Shown here: piece by piece, positions 5,422 to 7,129 of the stretch
Numbering within the stretch: the first letter of the stretch is position 1
Layout of the letters: every line of letters starts with the position of its first letter
Assembly: GCA_030705945.1 (NCBI GenBank)
Contig: JAUZPS010000248.1
Location: forward strand, 1-7,129
From: Bacillota bacterium
GTDB lineage: Bacteria; Bacillota; Clostridia; Acetivibrionales; DSM-2933
Length of the DNA stretch: 7,129 nt
Direction: 5' to 3'
Notes under the pieces: generated by a model
What the model was told of the DNA's origin: nothing
The model's database searches: none
The model's input: the letters and a program-made list of their open reading frames with translations, nothing else
Program-made: the position numbers and the translations under genes

Positions 5422-6714
5422 ATGGAGCTTGAGACTAAATTAGAAGTTTTGTCTGCTGCAGCCAAATTCGATGTATCCTGTTCTTCAAGCGGAAGCAACC
5501 GCAAAAACACTCCAGGCGGTTTGGGCAATAGTCATAAGAGCGGTATATGTCATAGCTGGTCAGAGGACGGACGTTGTATATCATTATTAAAGGTGCTTTT
5601 TTCTAACCAATGTATCTATAATTGCGCATATTGCGTCAACAGATGCGGCAATGATACTCAAAGAGCTTCCTTTACACCCGAAGAAGTTGCATTACTGACA
5701 TTAAATTTTTATCGCAGAAATTATATTGAAGGGCTTTTTTTAAGTTCTGGAGTAGTAAAGAATCCGGATTATACCATGGAATTGCTGTTAAAAACAGTTA
5801 GAATTCTAAGAAAAGAATACCATTTTAATGGTTATATTCATTTAAAAGCTATACCAGGCGCAGATTTCAGACTTATTCACGAGGCTGGGCTTTATGTTGA
5901 CAGAATGAGTGTAAACATCGAACTCCCGACAAATGAGGGCTTAAAACTTCTTGCTCCCAACAAGGACAAAGATTCGATATTAAAGCCAATGAATTTTATT
6001 AAAAACACTATTGCGACATTAAAGGAAGAAAATAAGATTTTTAACAATAGACAAACCTTCGTTCCTGCAGGTCAAAGCACTCAGCTTATAGTAGGCGCTA
6101 CCCCGGATCATGATCTTAGGATTCTAAAACTTTCAGAGAACCTTTATAAACAATTTAATCTTAAAAGAGTATATTACTCAGCATATGTACCTGTCGTTGA
6201 GCACCCTAATTTGCCGGTAAAAAGCAGCCCTCCGCCCATATTAAGGGAACACAGGCTTTATCAGGCGGACTGGCTTCTTAGGTTCTATGGGTTTTCATCA
6301 AATGAGCTTTTAGATGAAGATAGACCGGACTTTGATCTTGAACTTGATCCAAAATCATCCTGGGCAATACGAAATCTGAACCAGTTTCCTGTAGAAATAA
6401 ACAAAGTAGATTACCACACTCTCTTAAGAATTCCTGGAATAGGTGTAAAATCTGCGCAAACAATAATTTCTTCCAGAAAACTTTGTTCCTTAGGATATGA
6501 TGATCTTAAGAAGATTGGAGTGGTTCTAAAAAGAGCTAAGCATTTTATAACATGCAAAGGAAAGTTTTATGGCAAGGCTCATAACGAAATATCTATAAAA
6601 GATGAATTGCGCTCTAACAAGGCATTAAACAAAGCAGGTTATACGGAGCAAATTTCAATCTTTACTTATTTTAATAACGTTGTATATTCCGGCATGCAAG
6701 GAAATTATAGATAG
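5422..6714 (+). CDS. Putative DNA modification/repair radical SAM protein
   Basis: This 430-residue cytoplasmic protein belongs to the radical SAM family named as putative DNA modification/repair (the type linked to uracil-DNA-glycosylase-like or DUF4130 proteins). The [4Fe-4S] cluster motif is C64-x3-C68-x2-C71 (CIYNCAYC), followed by another cysteine at 75. Other cysteines lie at 20, 43 and 52 in the N-terminal region. The family's GICHSWSEDGRC stretch lies at 41-52 and the LFLSSGV strand at 105-111. Near the C-terminus a helix-hairpin-helix with IPGIGVKSA (337-345) points to non-specific DNA binding, followed by GVVLKRAKHFITC (366-378), also typical. The ATG at 5422 has GAGGTGA five to ten bases upstream. 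The partner gene starts 61 bases downstream. The LexA box at its promoter supports a DNA-damage role. The reaction and the DNA substrate are unknown. Confidence 0.92.
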   Translation: MELETKLEVLSAAAKFDVSCSSSGSNRKNTPGGLGNSHKSGICHSWSEDGRCISLLKVLFSNQCIYNCAYCVNRCGNDTQRASFTPEEVALLTLNFYRRNYIEGLFLSSGVVKNPDYTMELLLKTVRILRKEYHFNGYIHLKAIPGADFRLIHEAGLYVDRMSVNIELPTNEGLKLLAPNKDKDSILKPMNFIKNTIATLKEENKIFNNRQTFVPAGQSTQLIVGATPDHDLRILKLSENLYKQFNLKRVYYSAYVPVVEHPNLPVKSSPPPILREHRLYQADWLLRFYGFSSNELLDEDRPDFDLELDPKSSWAIRNLNQFPVEINKVDYHTLLRIPGIGVKSAQTIISSRKLCSLGYDDLKKIGVVLKRAKHFITCKGKFYGKAHNEISIKDELRSNKALNKAGYTEQISIFTYFNNVVYSGMQGNYR

Positions 6715-6762
6715 CTACTCAACTTTCCCACATCATTAATATTCTTGCAGCCATTTCATATC

Positions 6763-6769
6763 AGGAGGG
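6763..6769 (+). promoter_or_regulatory. Shine-Dalgarno that fixes a TTG start
   Basis: AGGAGGG lies six bases before TTG 6776. No in-frame ATG or GTG lies nearby, and the residues directly after the TTG match the expected family N-terminus, so the TTG is the start. Confidence 0.85.
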
Positions 6770-6775
6770 TATAAG

Positions 6776-7129
6776 TTGAATAACTATGTTTATGATGGTA
6801 GTTTCGAAGGTTTCCTTACAGCTATATATGATTCTTATTACCGCCACGAAACACCAGATAATATTATACATAAAAAAGAATGTTCACAGATTTGCATTTT
6901 CGAACAAAACTATTCTGTCTTTACCGATATTGAGAAGTTTACAAAAGTCTACGCATCAATAAAGGAAAAGATTTCAATTCAAGCGTTAAAAAACATTTAT
7001 TATGTCTTTATTTCTGACTCTTATGGGAAAGAGAAGATAATTTATAATTATCTTAAGCTTGGTTGGAAAATTGGAAGAGATATTGATAGATTGATCACAG
7101 ACGATAACGTTTTAAAAGTTAAAATAATA
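6776..7129 (+). CDS. DUF4130-type partner of the radical SAM protein (5' part)
   Basis: The first 118 codons are present and the frame is still open at the window edge, so the gene is truncated by the window and not by mutation. The N-terminus, NNYVYDGSFEGFLTAIYDSY (residues 2-21), and the later LKNIYYVFISD (78-88) and LKLGWKIGRDID (99-110) match the DUF4130 family of probable DNA metabolism proteins that pair with this type of radical SAM protein. In some bacteria the same domain is fused to a uracil-DNA-glycosylase-like domain; whether that holds here cannot be seen. The gene starts at TTG with a strong Shine-Dalgarno, 61 bases after the radical SAM stop codon and with no terminator between, so both genes are probably co-transcribed from the LexA-controlled promoter. 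The biochemical role is unknown. Confidence 0.88.
   Translation, partial: MNNYVYDGSFEGFLTAIYDSYYRHETPDNIIHKKECSQICIFEQNYSVFTDIEKFTKVYASIKEKISIQALKNIYYVFISDSYGKEKIIYNYLKLGWKIGRDIDRLITDDNVLKVKII

Overview
The window looks like chromosome of a low-GC Gram-positive bacterium, most likely a clostridial Firmicute. The DNA is strongly AT-rich, the Shine-Dalgarno sites are strong (AGGAGG, GGAGGG), one gene starts at TTG, and there is a Gram-positive-type LexA box. The gene pairs (ACT/UPF0237 with UPF0210, and radical SAM with a DUF4130-type protein) are typical of Clostridia. Genus and species cannot be read from this sequence. No tRNA, rRNA, CRISPR array, intact insertion sequence or recognisable riboswitch was found.

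Layout. Positions 1-781 hold no convincing gene. They contain one copy of a ~100 bp repeat (71-170), a hairpin with a T-rich tail (a possible terminator for the minus strand) and a perfect 26 bp palindrome. Positions 782-2845 (minus) encode a divergent UvrD-like superfamily 1 helicase with its own extended -10 promoter. A second copy of the ~100 bp repeat lies in the opposite orientation at 2945-3047, so the helicase unit sits between long inverted repeats. Positions 3052-5001 (minus) read as one likely operon: ACT-domain protein, then UPF0210/PFL-like protein, then a small DUF1294 membrane protein. The 420 bp divergent intergenic region (5002-5421) holds promoters in both directions, a 19 bp exact fragment of the same repeat, and a LexA-box match on the rightward promoter. 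Positions 5422-6714 (plus) encode a radical SAM protein of the putative DNA modification/repair type with a helix-hairpin-helix. It is followed by its usual partner, a DUF4130-type protein that starts at TTG 6776 and runs off the window.

How the genes fit together. The ACT and UPF0210 genes are tightly coupled, because the ACT stop codon overlaps the Shine-Dalgarno of the next gene. The family is conserved but has no settled function. The radical SAM/DUF4130 pair is predicted to act on DNA, and the LexA-box match over its -35 element is independent regulatory evidence for a role in the DNA-damage response. The helicase has good Walker A and motif VI regions but lacks the usual acidic pair in motif II. 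That, together with the flanking inverted repeats, makes it the most accessory-looking part of the window.
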